A DNA stretch of 64,000 nucleotides, from contig NZ_AEYE02000014.1 of the NCBI RefSeq assembly GCF_000298315.2, positions 424,434-488,433 of the forward strand, given 5' to 3'. Position numbers and translations under genes: made by a program. The notes under the pieces are model-generated. The model was not told where the DNA came from and ran no database searches. It worked only from the letters and a program-made list of their open reading frames with translations. How positions within the stretch are numbered: the stretch's first letter is position 1; each line of letters starts with the position of its first letter. Below, piece by piece: positions 26,819 to 35,913 of the stretch. Source of the stretch: Rhizobium grahamii CCGE 502 (GTDB taxonomy: Bacteria; Pseudomonadota; Alphaproteobacteria; Rhizobiales; Rhizobiaceae).

Positions 26819-27295
26819 ATGCTGTTTGGCCAATCCGTGTTCCAGTCCGTCCTCGACCGCCTGAAGGCGGAGGACGATGAGGCAGCCGAGCAGGATGCAC
26901 CCACCGCCCGTGTGAGCGGCCTCAACGCCGGTCTTGCCTTCGATGTCATGGAAGGGATCTCGGCCCAGTCAAGCAGGGCCGATCAGGCGTACATGGAGAC
27001 AATGGGATTTGCCCCACCGGAGACGGCGCCTGAGTCCTCACCCGTGCCCCCGACCTCGCCTGAGCCAGACCCTGTGATGCCAGATCACCTCACGCGCGTA
27101 GCGCCAGAGGATATCGCTGCCGAACTGGATATTTCCATGCGCGATACAGCCCAGGGCCTCAGCGAAAAGCGTCGTGCCTTTGCCAAGAAGAACCACCCCG
27201 ATCGCGTTCATCCGCAATTCCGCGAGAACGCCACCAAGCGGATGACGACCGCGAATTTGCTGATCGACCAGGCGCTGCGGCGCCTCGGTCGCTGA
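26819..27295 (+). CDS. J-domain-like protein
   Basis: A 158-residue cytoplasmic protein. The C-terminal third (about 100-157) resembles a J domain: AAELDISMRDTAQGLSEKRRAFAKKNHPDRVHPQFRENATKRMTTAN split across helices, with the essential HPD tripeptide intact. The middle is proline/glutamate-rich linker. No other DnaJ domains are present. It could recruit a DnaK/Hsp70 partner to an unknown client. Strong AGGAGG ribosome site. Its 3' end directly abuts the convergent membrane protein gene. Confidence 0.75.
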   Translation: MLFGQSVFQSVLDRLKAEDDEAAEQDAPTARVSGLNAGLAFDVMEGISAQSSRADQAYMETMGFAPPETAPESSPVPPTSPEPDPVMPDHLTRVAPEDIAAELDISMRDTAQGLSEKRRAFAKKNHPDRVHPQFRENATKRMTTANLLIDQALRRLGR

Positions 27296-27559
27296 CTAGT
27301 CGGCGTCCTTCTTGTCTTCTCGATCTTCTTTTTCTTCATCGTCATCGGAAGGTGCCGGCGCGACGCTCTCTACCGCTTGCGGTTTGTAGCTCCAGAACAG
27401 CATGTAGGCGGCATAGACGCCCGCACCGCCCGATAGAACCGCCCAGAACGGATCACCGGTGATGATCTCAACTAGTGCCCAGCCGAAGCAAACGGCCACG
27501 ATCAGGACGCGAGCCCAGAGCGGGCGATAGGCCGGATGGTTCGGATCTATAAGCTGCAT
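27296..27559 (-). CDS. Small membrane protein with acidic tail
   Basis: An 87-residue protein of unknown function. It has two membrane segments (VLIVAVCFGWALVEII and FWAVLSGGAGVYAAYMLF) followed by a highly charged C-terminus of about 25 Asp/Glu/Lys residues, probably cytoplasmic. The start is taken at MQLIDPNHPAYRPLWARV; a longer in-frame start nine codons earlier is possible. Convergent with the J-domain gene with no gap. Confidence 0.65.
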   Translation of the reverse strand: MQLIDPNHPAYRPLWARVLIVAVCFGWALVEIITGDPFWAVLSGGAGVYAAYMLFWSYKPQAVESVAPAPSDDDEEKEDREDKKDAD

Positions 27560-27713
27560 AATTGTCCCGCGCCGTATTTCGATCACATGTCTTTAGGATG
27601 GATTCTGAAAATGTGAAAGGGCGCCGGGCTTGACGCGGCAACCATTAAATGGAATGAAAATTCCACACGCATCATAATTCGGTTCATTTGTTCCGAATCC
27701 AAGGGAGGTTCTC

Positions 27714-28706
27714 ATGACAGTCAGATTTGGTCTTCTCGGCGCCGGCCGCATCGGCAAGGTTCATGCGAAGGCCGTCAGCGGCGATGCCAATGCCAGACTC
27801 GTTGCTGTCGCCGACGCCTTCCCGCAGGCGGCCGAAGCCATCGCCTCGGCGTATGGCTGCGAGGTCCGCACGATCGAGGCGATCGAAGCCGCCAAGGATA
27901 TCGACGCCGTGGTCATCTGCACGCCGACCGATACCCATGCCGACCTGATCGAACGCTTCGCGCGCGCCGGCAAGGCTATCTTCTGCGAAAAGCCGATTGA
28001 TCTCGACGTTGCCCGCGTCAAGGCGTGCATCAAGGTCGTCGACGAGACCAAGGGCAAGCTGATGGTCGGCTTCAATCGCCGCTTCGACCCGCACTTCATG
28101 GCCGTTCGCAAGACGATCGACGACGGCCGAATCGGCGACGTTGAAATGGTCACGATCACCTCGCGCGATCCGGGCGCCCCACCGGTTGATTACATCAAGC
28201 GTTCGGGCGGCATCTTCCGCGACATGACGATCCACGACTTCGATATGGCCCGATTCCTGCTCGGCGAAGAGCCGGTTGCCGTCAGCGCCACCGCCGCTGT
28301 CCTTGTCGACAAGGCGATCGGCGAAGCCGGCGACTACGACAGCGTTTCGGTGATCCTGCAGACCACGTCCGGCAAGCAGGCGATCATCTCCAACTCTCGC
28401 CGCGCTACCTACGGCTACGACCAGCGCATCGAAGTGCATGGCTCCAAAGGCATGGTATCCGCCGAAAATCAGCGCCCTGTTTCGATCGAAGTTGCCAACG
28501 GCGACGGCTACACCCGCCCGCCGCTGCATGACTTCTTCATGACCCGCTACACCGAAGCCTACGCCAATGAGATCGCCAGCTTCATCGCGGCGATCGAAAA
28601 GGGTGCGACGATCGCGCCGTCGGGTGCCGATGGTCTCGCTGCTCTGGCGCTGGCAGATGCTGCCGTGCAGTCCGTCAAGGAAGGCAAGCTCATCAAGATT
28701 GGCTGA
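27714..28706 (+). CDS. iolG: Inositol 2-dehydrogenase-type oxidoreductase
   Basis: A 330-residue GFO/IDH/MocA-family NAD-dependent dehydrogenase with highest resemblance to myo-inositol 2-dehydrogenase (IolG). The NAD-binding GAGRIGKVHAK is at residues 8-18, the EKP motif in IFCEKPIDLD, and the catalytic Lys/Asp/His set in FRDMTIHDFDMARFLLG. Good GGGAGG ribosome site at 9 bases. No other iol genes lie here; it sits next to a ROK repressor and xylose-type ABC genes, so a related polyol or sugar as substrate is possible. Confidence 0.85.
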   Translation: MTVRFGLLGAGRIGKVHAKAVSGDANARLVAVADAFPQAAEAIASAYGCEVRTIEAIEAAKDIDAVVICTPTDTHADLIERFARAGKAIFCEKPIDLDVARVKACIKVVDETKGKLMVGFNRRFDPHFMAVRKTIDDGRIGDVEMVTITSRDPGAPPVDYIKRSGGIFRDMTIHDFDMARFLLGEEPVAVSATAAVLVDKAIGEAGDYDSVSVILQTTSGKQAIISNSRRATYGYDQRIEVHGSKGMVSAENQRPVSIEVANGDGYTRPPLHDFFMTRYTEAYANEIASFIAAIEKGATIAPSGADGLAALALADAAVQSVKEGKLIKIG

Positions 28707-28735
28707 CGGCCCTCTCCCGACCGAAAGCCACCTGT

Positions 28736-28765
28736 GAAATGGCCGGGTCCCTGCCCGGCCATTTC
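28736..28765. terminator. Terminator between iolG and the ROK gene
   Basis: Perfect 12-bp stem GAAATGGCCGGG / CCCGGCCATTTC with a 6-base loop, followed by TCGTTTT. It lies 30 bases after iolG and 33 bases before the convergent ROK gene stop. Confidence 0.8.
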
Positions 28766-28798
28766 TCGTTTTACGCTTATGTCGCCCTGGCCGCATGG

Positions 28799-30022
28799 CT
28801 AGTCCGCCTCCTGAATGCCAGACAGAACCAACTCCTGATCGATCACGGACAATGCCCGGTCGAGATGCCCCTCGAAGACAAGGATCGATTCGTCAGGCGC
28901 AACGCGAATCTCGGGCATTCCTTCCATCCGCACGACATGCGCCTGGCCAAGTCCATCCTCGATGCCCTGACGCAACAGATCATAGTAACGCGTTCCTGGA
29001 CCCGTGATTGCGATCGGCATGCGCTCCGTCAGGCTAAGCAGACGTGAAAGTCCGTTTCCGAGCGCGATGCCAGCCTGCCTGAACGCAAAGGCAGACATGC
29101 GATGCCCGTGGCGCGCTTGCGCAGCGATCTTATCGAGCTCGGCTACAGGCACGAACTTCGCCGGAATGGTATCAAGCGGGACCTCGAAGGCCATGCGCAA
29201 AATGGCGTAGAAGCCGGCATAGGCCTCGATGCATCCCCTGCTGCCGCAGCGACAGAGGCCACCATTTGGCATGTGCAGCATATGTCCGAAATTCGGTGCG
29301 GAGATTTCCCGCTCGCCCTGCCCTGTGCGCCGGACGATGCCAAGGCCGATGCTGTGTCCGAGCGACAATGCGGCAAGAGCACGAAAATCCGTCGGCCTCG
29401 TATTTTCCTCATGCGCACCGAGGGCCGCTGCAACAAGCTGCGTCTCATTGCCGAGAAGGATCCTGGCTTGCCAATCTGGCCGCAACGCTGATTCGAAGTC
29501 GATCTGATTGCTGCCGAAAATCGGCGACCAAACCAGCACCGGTTCCGTCGGATGCACGAGCCCCTTGCTACTGATCGATATCAGCAGCACCTTTTCCTGG
29601 GGAAGCTTTGAGCGCGACAGAATGCGCAAAAGCCCCTCCTTGATGGAGGCGACAAACCGCTCGGCCCCAGTGGGATCATGCGACCTTTCCTCGCTAAACC
29701 GGTCGATCAGCTTGCCGGCGTAATCGACCAGCGAATATTGCACGCCATCCGATGAAATGATCACGACGACGAGGTAGCCGCAGTCGCGCCGCTGCCGAAA
29801 CAAGACGCGCGGGCGCCCCCGTCCGCTTGCTGCCTGGTGCTCGGATTTTTCGATGATCTGGGCTTTTTCCAGGTCAGCGGTGATCGCCGAAATCGTGGCG
29901 GAGGACAGCTTGGTGAAGTCGGCGATTTCGGTGTGAGCCAACGCCCCATGCCTTCGAAGCGCGGCGAGCACGAGGACGCTATTTCGCTGCCGGACCAATT
30001 CCGTGCTCGATTTGGTCAGCAT
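28799..30022 (-). CDS. ROK-family transcriptional repressor (XylR/NagC type)
   Basis: A 407-residue ROK regulator. The N-terminal winged helix (about 15-75) contains [24 protein letters not shown]. The sugar-kinase-like domain has the ROK zinc signature [14 protein letters not shown] near 265-278. The glucokinase-type DGTG phosphate loops are not evident, as expected for a repressor. It is divergent from the xylF-type operon, and a perfect palindrome lies between them, so it is almost certainly the repressor of that operon and possibly of itself. Confidence 0.9.
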   Translation of the reverse strand: MLTKSSTELVRQRNSVLVLAALRRHGALAHTEIADFTKLSSATISAITADLEKAQIIEKSEHQAASGRGRPRVLFRQRRDCGYLVVVIISSDGVQYSLVDYAGKLIDRFSEERSHDPTGAERFVASIKEGLLRILSRSKLPQEKVLLISISSKGLVHPTEPVLVWSPIFGSNQIDFESALRPDWQARILLGNETQLVAAALGAHEENTRPTDFRALAALSLGHSIGLGIVRRTGQGEREISAPNFGHMLHMPNGGLCRCGSRGCIEAYAGFYAILRMAFEVPLDTIPAKFVPVAELDKIAAQARHGHRMSAFAFRQAGIALGNGLSRLLSLTERMPIAITGPGTRYYDLLRQGIEDGLGQAHVVRMEGMPEIRVAPDESILVFEGHLDRALSVIDQELVLSGIQEAD

Positions 30023-30115
30023 ATATGCCGGCCCTCTCCCCCTCGCATTCCGCCCTCGTTCACACTGTATCTCCGGCAGGTTTTCCCTAACGAAAATTCC
30101 GTCGGTAGTGCAGTG

Positions 30116-30164
30116 TTGACAGTTGAAAAAATCTCTGACACTAAATTTCTCGACTGTCGAGAAA
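30116..30164 (+). promoter_or_regulatory. xylF promoter with palindromic ROK operator
   Basis: A consensus -35 TTGACA lies at 30116-30121, with an A/T-rich -10 around 30139-30146 (cactaaat). Immediately downstream is the 19-base perfect palindrome TTTCTCGACTGTCGAGAAA at 30146-30164 (9-bp arms, central T). A repressor bound there would cover the transcription start. The operator most likely belongs to the divergent ROK protein. The binding-protein gene starts 87 bases further on. Confidence 0.75.
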
Positions 30165-30250
30165 ATAATTCAAAGCTTCTCGTCAGCGAACCGCGGCGGC
30201 TGGAGGAACCACTGGCTGGGGCTGGCCGCTATTCACTCGGGAGGATATTT

Positions 30251-31291
30251 ATGAAGTCTGTTTTGAAGCTGATGGCCGGCGCGGCCATCCTGGTGTCGGT
30301 GCATACCGCCGCAATGGCTGCCGACCTCGTCGTCGGCGTTTCCTGGTCGAATTTCCAGGAAGAGCGTTGGAAGACCGACGAAGCCGCCATCAAGAAGGCC
30401 CTCGAAGCCAAGGGCGCAAAGTACATTTCCGCTGATGCGCAGTCGTCTGCCGCAAAGCAGCTCACCGACGTTGAATCGCTGATCTCGCAGGGCGCAAACG
30501 CACTCATCGTTCTCGCTCAGGACTCGGATGCGATCGGTCCTGCCATCGAGAAGGCTGCCGCTGAAGGCATTCCGGTCGTCGGCTACGACCGCCTGATCGA
30601 AAACCCGGCTGCCTTCTACATCACCTTCGACAACAAGGAAGTCGGCCGCCTGCAGGCTGAAGGCGTGTTCAAGGTTAAGCCTGAAGGCAACTACGTCTTC
30701 ATCAAGGGCTCTTCTTCCGACCCGAACGCGGACTTCCTGTTCGCCGGCCAGATGGAAGTCCTGAAGGCTGCTGTTGACGCAGGCAAGATCAAGAATGTCG
30801 GCGAAGCCTACACCGACGGCTGGCTGCCGCAGAACGCCCAGCGCAACATGGAACAGTTCCTGACCGCCAACAACAACAAGGTTGACGCCGTTGTTGCTTC
30901 CAACGACGGCACCGCCGGTGGCGCCGTTGCTGCTCTCGACGCACAGGGCATGGCTGGCACCGTTCCGGTTTCCGGCCAGGACGCCGACAAGGCTGCTCTG
31001 AACCGCATCGCGCTCGGCACGCAGACGGTTTCCGTCTGGAAGGACAGCCGCGAACTCGGCAAGCGCGCGGCTGAAATCGCGCTCGACCTCGCTGGCGGCA
31101 AGACGATGGACAAGATCGAGGGCGTAACTTCCTTCGAAGGTGGTCCGAAGAAGGTGAAGATGCAGTCGATCTTCCTGAAGCCGGAAGCAATCACCAAGGA
31201 CAACCTGAACGTCGTCATCGACGCCGGCTGGATCTCCAAGGCTGAAGCTTGCCAGGGCGTCAAGGCTGGCACCGTCAAGGCTTGCGACTAA
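30251..31291 (+). CDS. xylF: Xylose-type ABC transporter substrate-binding protein
   Basis: A 346-residue periplasmic binding protein of the XylF group. The signal peptide is about 23 residues (cut after AAMA). Mature N-terminus is [20 protein letters not shown]. Ligand region blocks are [33 protein letters not shown] and [15 protein letters not shown]-xylose is the usual ligand of such proteins, but no xylA/xylB lies in the window and an IolG-type gene does, so another sugar or polyol is possible. ATG 30251 has GGGAGGA at 7 bases. Confidence 0.88.
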   Translation: MKSVLKLMAGAAILVSVHTAAMAADLVVGVSWSNFQEERWKTDEAAIKKALEAKGAKYISADAQSSAAKQLTDVESLISQGANALIVLAQDSDAIGPAIEKAAAEGIPVVGYDRLIENPAAFYITFDNKEVGRLQAEGVFKVKPEGNYVFIKGSSSDPNADFLFAGQMEVLKAAVDAGKIKNVGEAYTDGWLPQNAQRNMEQFLTANNNKVDAVVASNDGTAGGAVAALDAQGMAGTVPVSGQDADKAALNRIALGTQTVSVWKDSRELGKRAAEIALDLAGGKTMDKIEGVTSFEGGPKKVKMQSIFLKPEAITKDNLNVVIDAGWISKAEACQGVKAGTVKACD

Positions 31292-31314
31292 TCCTCGCCA
31301 GGTAAACCAACATG

Positions 31315-31346
31315 CCGGCGCCGCAGCGGTCACGCTGCGGCGCCGG
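31315..31346 (+). repeat. Strong hairpin between xylF and xylH
   Basis: Perfect 14-bp GC-rich stem CCGGCGCCGCAGCG with its complement and a GTCA loop, 23 bases after the xylF stop, with no T-tract. Likely a 3' stabiliser or partial terminator that raises binding-protein over permease output. Confidence 0.65.
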
Positions 31347-31543
31347 ACGCGGATGGAGCCGTCCACGAACGCTCCCCGCCTCGCAACGCACCGCGAACGC
31401 TTTGATTCCCTGCCGCAACGATGCCGCCTCTCGAGCGGCCGCTTCGGAAGTCTCTCGGTGGTCGATTAGAAGAACAGGGCACCTCGGCAAGGGCGTTCGG
31501 GCACCCGCGCCAGAGCCCATACAATGGGGGAAACGGCAAACCC

Positions 31544-32854
31544 ATGGCAAACATCACGCAATCCTCATCGGGCCATCCGCGCTCGGCAGAGGGCAACGCT
31601 TTCACGCGCTTCCTGCGCGCAACCGAGATCGACACGCGCCTGCTCGGCATGGTCGCAGCACTTCTCGTCATCTGGATCGGCTTTCATCTCTACACCGGCG
31701 GGCTCTTCCTGACGCCACGCAACCTCTGGAACCTCTCGGTCCAGACGACCGAGATCGCGGTTCTCGCGACCGGCATGGTGCTCGTCATCGTCACCCGCAA
31801 CATCGACCTGTCGATCGGCTCGATGCTCGGCCTCGTCGCCATGATCATGGGCGTCATCCAGGCGAAGTTCCTGCCGCAATATCTCGGCTTCGACAATTCC
31901 TGGACCTGGCTGATCACGCTGGTCTGTGGCCTGATCGCCGGAACGCTGATCGGCCTCTTCCAGGGCGTCATCATCGCCTTCCTGGGTGTCCCCTCCTTCA
32001 TCGTTACGCTCGGCGGCTTCCTCGCCTGGCGCGGTCTTGCCTGGTACGTCACATCGGGCCAGACGGTCGCCCCCCTCGACACCACTTTCCGCATCATGGG
32101 CGGCGGTGCCGAAGGCTCCGTCGGCGCCACCTGGAGCTGGATCATCGGGCTGGTCGCCTGCGTGCTGATCATCGTCGGCATCATCGGCTCGCGCCACCAG
32201 CGCAAGCGCTTCAACTTCCCGCGCCGGCCGCTCTGGGCCGAGTATTTCCTGGCCATTCTCGGCTGCGCGCTGGTGCTCGGCGCCATCTGGGTCTCGACCA
32301 TCTATTACTGGCCGGTGGCAATCGCCAAGAAATACGCCGAAGCCAACGGTATCGCCTGGCCGGAAACGGGGCTGTTCATCTCCTACGGCATCGCCGTGCC
32401 TGTGCTGATCGCCGTTCTCGTCGGTATCGTCATGACCTTCATCGCCACCCGCCTGCGCTTCGGCCGCTACGTCTTCGCGATCGGCGGCAACCCTGAAGCG
32501 GCAGAACTCGCCGGCATCAAGACCCGTTGGGTCGCGGTCCGCATCTTCGCGCTGATGGGCTTCCTGGCCGCCGTTGCCGCGGCGATCTCCACTGCCCGCC
32601 TCAACGCCGCCGCCAACTCTCAAGGGACGACCTACGAGCTCTATACCATCGCGGCGGCCGTCATCGGCGGCACCTCGCTTGCCGGCGGCACCGGCACGAT
32701 TGCCGGCGCCATGCTGGGCGCGCTGGTCATGCAGTCGCTGCAGTCGGGCATGGGTCTCGCAAACGTCGATACCCCCATACAAAATGTCGTCGTGGGCGCC
32801 GTGCTGGTCGTTGCCGTCTGGCTCGACACCGTCTATCGCTCGCGGTCGAAGTAA
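31544..32854 (+). CDS. xylH: Xylose-type ABC transporter permease
   Basis: A 436-residue permease of the BPD_transp_2 family with about ten to twelve membrane segments, longer than RbsC as is usual for XylH. The conserved [17 protein letters not shown] follows the third segment, and the coupling stretch is [26 protein letters not shown] 31544 is chosen because homologues begin shortly before the segment [17 protein letters not shown]; upstream in-frame codons lie in the long intercistronic region (252 bases) after xylF. Followed 14 bases later by the ATPase. Confidence 0.9.
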   Translation: MANITQSSSGHPRSAEGNAFTRFLRATEIDTRLLGMVAALLVIWIGFHLYTGGLFLTPRNLWNLSVQTTEIAVLATGMVLVIVTRNIDLSIGSMLGLVAMIMGVIQAKFLPQYLGFDNSWTWLITLVCGLIAGTLIGLFQGVIIAFLGVPSFIVTLGGFLAWRGLAWYVTSGQTVAPLDTTFRIMGGGAEGSVGATWSWIIGLVACVLIIVGIIGSRHQRKRFNFPRRPLWAEYFLAILGCALVLGAIWVSTIYYWPVAIAKKYAEANGIAWPETGLFISYGIAVPVLIAVLVGIVMTFIATRLRFGRYVFAIGGNPEAAELAGIKTRWVAVRIFALMGFLAAVAAAISTARLNAAANSQGTTYELYTIAAAVIGGTSLAGGTGTIAGAMLGALVMQSLQSGMGLANVDTPIQNVVVGAVLVVAVWLDTVYRSRSK

Positions 32855-32868
32855 GAGGAGTCCTAGAT

Positions 32869-33651
32869 ATGACTGATCAACGCGCTCCCCTTGTGGAACT
32901 GAAAAACATCTCGATTTCCTTCGGCGGCATCCACGCCGTGGACAACGCTTCGGTCGATCTCTACCCCGGCGAAGTCGTCGCCCTTCTCGGCCACAACGGC
33001 GCCGGCAAGTCGACGCTCATCAAGATCCTGTCGGGCGCCTACAAGCGCGACAGCGGAGAGATCCTGATCAACGGTGAACCGGCCGACATCCGCAATCCGC
33101 GCGATGCCAAGAAGTACGGCATCGAGACGATCTACCAGACGCTTGCTGTCGCCGATAACGTCGACGCCGCCGCCAACCTCTATTTGGGCCGCGAGATCCG
33201 CACCAAGTGGGGCACGCTCGACGATGTCGCCATGGAGGCCTCGACGCGCGAGGTAATGGGCCGCCTCAATCCCAACTTTCGCCGTTTCAAGGAGCCGGTG
33301 AAGGCGCTCTCGGGCGGCCAGCGGCAATCGGTGGCGATCGCCCGCGCGATCCTCTTCAACGCCCGCATCCTGATCATGGACGAGCCGACGGCAGCCCTTG
33401 GTCCCCAGGAAACGGCGCAAGTGGGCGAACTGATCAAGCAGCTGAAGAAGGAAGGCATCGGCATCTTCCTCATCAGCCACGACATCCACGACGTCTTCGA
33501 CCTCGCCGACCGCGTCTCGGTGATGAAGAACGGCCAGGTCGTCGGCCACGCCCGCACCGAGGACGTCACCAAAGACGAAGTGCTCGGCATGATCATCCTC
33601 GGCAAGGTGCCACCAAAGGCCATCCCCGGCCCCGGCGCCATGCAGGTCTGA
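32869..33651 (+). CDS. xylG: Xylose-type ABC transporter ATP-binding protein, single NBD
   Basis: A 260-residue ATPase with one nucleotide-binding domain: Walker [11 protein letters not shown]-loop in [15 protein letters not shown], signature [14 protein letters not shown], Walker [12 protein letters not shown] and the switch His in LISHDIHD. Enterobacterial XylG has two such domains (about 510 residues), and GguA in this window has two as well, so this one must work as a homodimer. Good AGAGGAG ribosome site. A terminator follows at once. Confidence 0.9.
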   Translation: MTDQRAPLVELKNISISFGGIHAVDNASVDLYPGEVVALLGHNGAGKSTLIKILSGAYKRDSGEILINGEPADIRNPRDAKKYGIETIYQTLAVADNVDAAANLYLGREIRTKWGTLDDVAMEASTREVMGRLNPNFRRFKEPVKALSGGQRQSVAIARAILFNARILIMDEPTAALGPQETAQVGELIKQLKKEGIGIFLISHDIHDVFDLADRVSVMKNGQVVGHARTEDVTKDEVLGMIILGKVPPKAIPGPGAMQV

Positions 33652-33667
33652 TCCGGATGTGAGACAT

Positions 33668-33701
33668 AAAAGTCCGCCGCGCTCAAGAACGGCGGACTTT
33701 T
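33668..33701 (+). terminator. Intrinsic terminator after xylG
   Basis: Perfect 12-bp stem AAAAGTCCGCCG / CGGCGGACTTTT with a 10-base loop, then CATTTTG. Lies 16 bases after the stop codon. Confidence 0.85.
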
Positions 33702-33779
33702 CATTTTGTAGATTGAAGCCAGCGAGAAGCTAGGCTAAGAACCACCCATCGGACAGGCGATTCAACCCGCCTCAGGCAT

Positions 33780-33856
33780 GCACCCGTAGCTCAGCTGGAT
33801 AGAGTGTTGGATTCCGATTCCAAAGGTCACAGGTTCGAATCCTGTCGGGTGCGCCA
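33780..33856 (+). tRNA. tRNA-Arg (anticodon CCG)
   Basis: A complete 77-base cloverleaf. The acceptor stem is GCACCCG / CGGGTGC, followed by the encoded GCCA end. D arm GCTC...GAGT, anticodon stem TTGGA / TCCAA with the 7-base loop TTCCGAT giving anticodon CCG, and T arm ACAGG-TTCGAAT-CCTGT. It reads CGG arginine codons. The encoded 3' CCA is present. No copy of the tRNA 3' end is seen elsewhere in the window, so there is no sign of an integrated element. Confidence 0.97.
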
Positions 33857-34022
33857 ATCATCTCTTCAACATCTCAGATTAAAGTACCGTCAGTCAGTCA
33901 GTCAGGCAGGGTACGCTTTTGAGCGGACGAGCGCACTCCCGTGTCTCAGCCATGTAGCTGGCCGGACATCGGGCGACAAAGGCTAATCCACTAAGGCTTG
34001 CAAAGAATTCCGCGTGCGATGC
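33857..34022. repeat. Intergenic gap with (GTCA)4 microsatellite
   Basis: No gene seen. At 33889-33904 GTCA is repeated four times, flanked by GTACC (33884-33888) and GGTAC (33910-33914), which could pair around it. This could be a slipped-strand site or the terminator region of the tRNA. Confidence 0.5.
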
Positions 34023-35216
34023 TTACTCGGGATAGGACTCAACGCCCTCCAGCGCCGCTTTGTGGAAGAGGATGAATACCAGAGGATTGCCAGGTTCGGA
34101 CATTGCATCGCTGCGTTGCCCCGTTACCTCTCCAGCCACGCCGCTTGTATACTCCGCGACCACTTCGCCAAAGCTGTTGCGCTGAATGGCCACCTTCTGT
34201 CCGGGTTCAACCTTGTCGTTGAGCTTGACCAAGTGCTCGACGAGCCCGCCCTGGGTTGCCAAGATCGGGAACGCACTGTTGCCGATGAAGACATTCACGT
34301 CCTTGGCCGTCCGGCCCATGGCCCCGGCAACAATGCCGTAGTGCTTGAGAACATTCATCGTGCCTTCCACGAACAGCGCGATCATCTCCAAGTCCAGAAC
34401 GCGAGCAGCGCCAATCTCCGGCGTGAAGGACGGAATGCCCACGTCCATGAATGCGTTGTGCAGGACACCGGGATAGACATGGTTGTCGAAGATCTGGCCG
34501 ACGGGATAGAGCTCCAGCATTGCCTTGACCTCGGGCACATCCATGCCGCCAATATTGAATGCGGTGACTTCGAAACCGGTTGTTCCGGTGTGAAAGTCGA
34601 TCGCGAAGTCGGCGTTCGGCCGCAGCAACCGGTTGAACAGCAGCCCCGCGTGTCGGCTGGGCGCCGTGGCGCCGTTCTCATTCCCGGGCCATTCCCGGTT
34701 CATATCGATCAAATCTATACCTCTGCCCTGATTGGGCCATCTGCGCTGCATGCCTTCAATGGCCGGGCGCGCCACGTCGGTAACCGCCATCACCGTGCCC
34801 GACATCTGCGCGGGATCGAGCTGGTTCATCACCGTCTGGACAGTATGAATGTTACTCATTTCGTCGCCATGCACACCGCTGGTCAGAACGCCGCGCTTGC
34901 CGGGCTTTGCCCCCTTGGCGACCGTTACGGATACGTGCCAGTGCTGCCCCGTTGGCATCTGTGCCCCCTGAAAATACAAGAGGTGCTTTTGCCCCGGCTC
35001 CAGGTCATCGACGTCGAGCGCGCTGACGACCTTCTTTCCATCGATGACATCGCCGGTATAGACAGTCCCCGATGCGGCACGAGCAGCAGGCGCCGCTGCC
35101 TCCTGGGCACTCGCGGTACGTGCGCTGACAGCTAGGGCAGCCGACGCGCCGACCGTGGCAATGGATGCGATTAGGAGATCACGGCGATCAATGCCTGTCT
35201 TCGATTTGTCCGACAT
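34023..35216 (-). CDS. Tat-exported zinc hydrolase of the succinylglutamate desuccinylase/aspartoacylase (M14-like) family
   Basis: A 397-residue secreted protein. The N-terminus (DRRDLLIASIATVGASAALAV split around the twin arginines) is a Tat signal with a cleavage site near TASAQ. The catalytic domain has the zinc motif H-x-x-E in SGVHGDEMSN, a downstream histidine in AIDFHTGTTG, and a C-terminal block (GGLVEHLVKLNDKVEPGQ) of the AstE/AspA family. It would cleave an N-acyl or amide substrate in the periplasm; the substrate is unknown. The start at 35216 is chosen to place the twin-arginine segment near the N-terminus; upstream codons are possible. Confidence 0.85.
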   Translation of the reverse strand: MSDKSKTGIDRRDLLIASIATVGASAALAVSARTASAQEAAAPAARAASGTVYTGDVIDGKKVVSALDVDDLEPGQKHLLYFQGAQMPTGQHWHVSVTVAKGAKPGKRGVLTSGVHGDEMSNIHTVQTVMNQLDPAQMSGTVMAVTDVARPAIEGMQRRWPNQGRGIDLIDMNREWPGNENGATAPSRHAGLLFNRLLRPNADFAIDFHTGTTGFEVTAFNIGGMDVPEVKAMLELYPVGQIFDNHVYPGVLHNAFMDVGIPSFTPEIGAARVLDLEMIALFVEGTMNVLKHYGIVAGAMGRTAKDVNVFIGNSAFPILATQGGLVEHLVKLNDKVEPGQKVAIQRNSFGEVVAEYTSGVAGEVTGQRSDAMSEPGNPLVFILFHKAALEGVESYPE

Positions 35217-35913
35217 GATGGAGGCCCTTTGTGATTTGAAAAATTGCATTAGAACAATGGCATGCACATCGGTCGCGAGAACCCCGCGCGATTTCAACTA
35301 GGGTACGCTGCTGCACCGGCAAGGTTGCACAATTTCCGCAAAACTCTGATGACCACACAAACTTGCTGTGTCGCTCGGCAATTCCGGAGGTAGTACACAA
35401 AGCAGGCCTCCCGACAGCCGCCAGAACGGTCTCTTTCCTGTCTCCGTCATAGGCATTCTTTCGGCGCAACACCAAAATACCGAGTCGACTGCGAGTTTGA
35501 CTTGCGACATTGTAGTATCGCTGCAGTTCAAGCGGGATGCATGTCATGTCGTACTCGCAAACGTTCCCAGTCTATGCCTCCGTGCTCATGACGGGCATCG
35601 TCGCGCCGCTCTTCGCATTGTCCGCCGCCGAAACGGCGGTGAAATCGTCGCGGGTCCCCTCGGTATCGATCCTCGTGACAGCGAGCCTAGACCAAGGAGA
35701 ATTGTCGGCACCCGGCAGGTCAATCGACTGGTGGCTGCGGGACGATATTGTCCACACATCAGAGGCAACGGACGCTGCAAAGAGTGTCTTCAACCCAAAT
35801 TGGTTGAAGGACGATCAGCTCCGCGGCTCCCATTGATCCAGCTCCGCAGTCGAACGGTGAATGATCGACGGACGAGGCGCTCGAGACCGAATGCCGCCCC
35901 GCATGCCCCCCGG
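35217..35913. other. Gene-poor stretch between two minus-strand genes
   Basis: About 700 bases. The only frame worth mentioning is 35537-35836 on the plus strand (99 residues, hydrophobic N-terminal third starting MHVMSYSQTF). It lacks a good ribosome site and resembles no family I know, so I do not call it a gene. The region probably holds the promoter of the Tat-exported hydrolase and possibly decayed sequence. Confidence 0.5.

Noticed and set aside
33780-33856. tRNA-Arg as an integration site for a mobile element
   Set aside because: There is no repeat of the tRNA 3' end, no integrase and no change in gene content on the downstream side.
34014-35135. A 373-codon plus-strand frame opposite the Tat-exported hydrolase
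   Set aside because: Zinc motifs and a Tat signal are on the minus strand; the plus frame has neither a start signal nor a family match.
35537-35836. A 99-codon plus-strand frame in the gap between hydrolase and glucoamylase genes
   Set aside because: There is no ribosome site or family resemblance. Its N-terminal hydrophobicity alone is not enough to call a gene.
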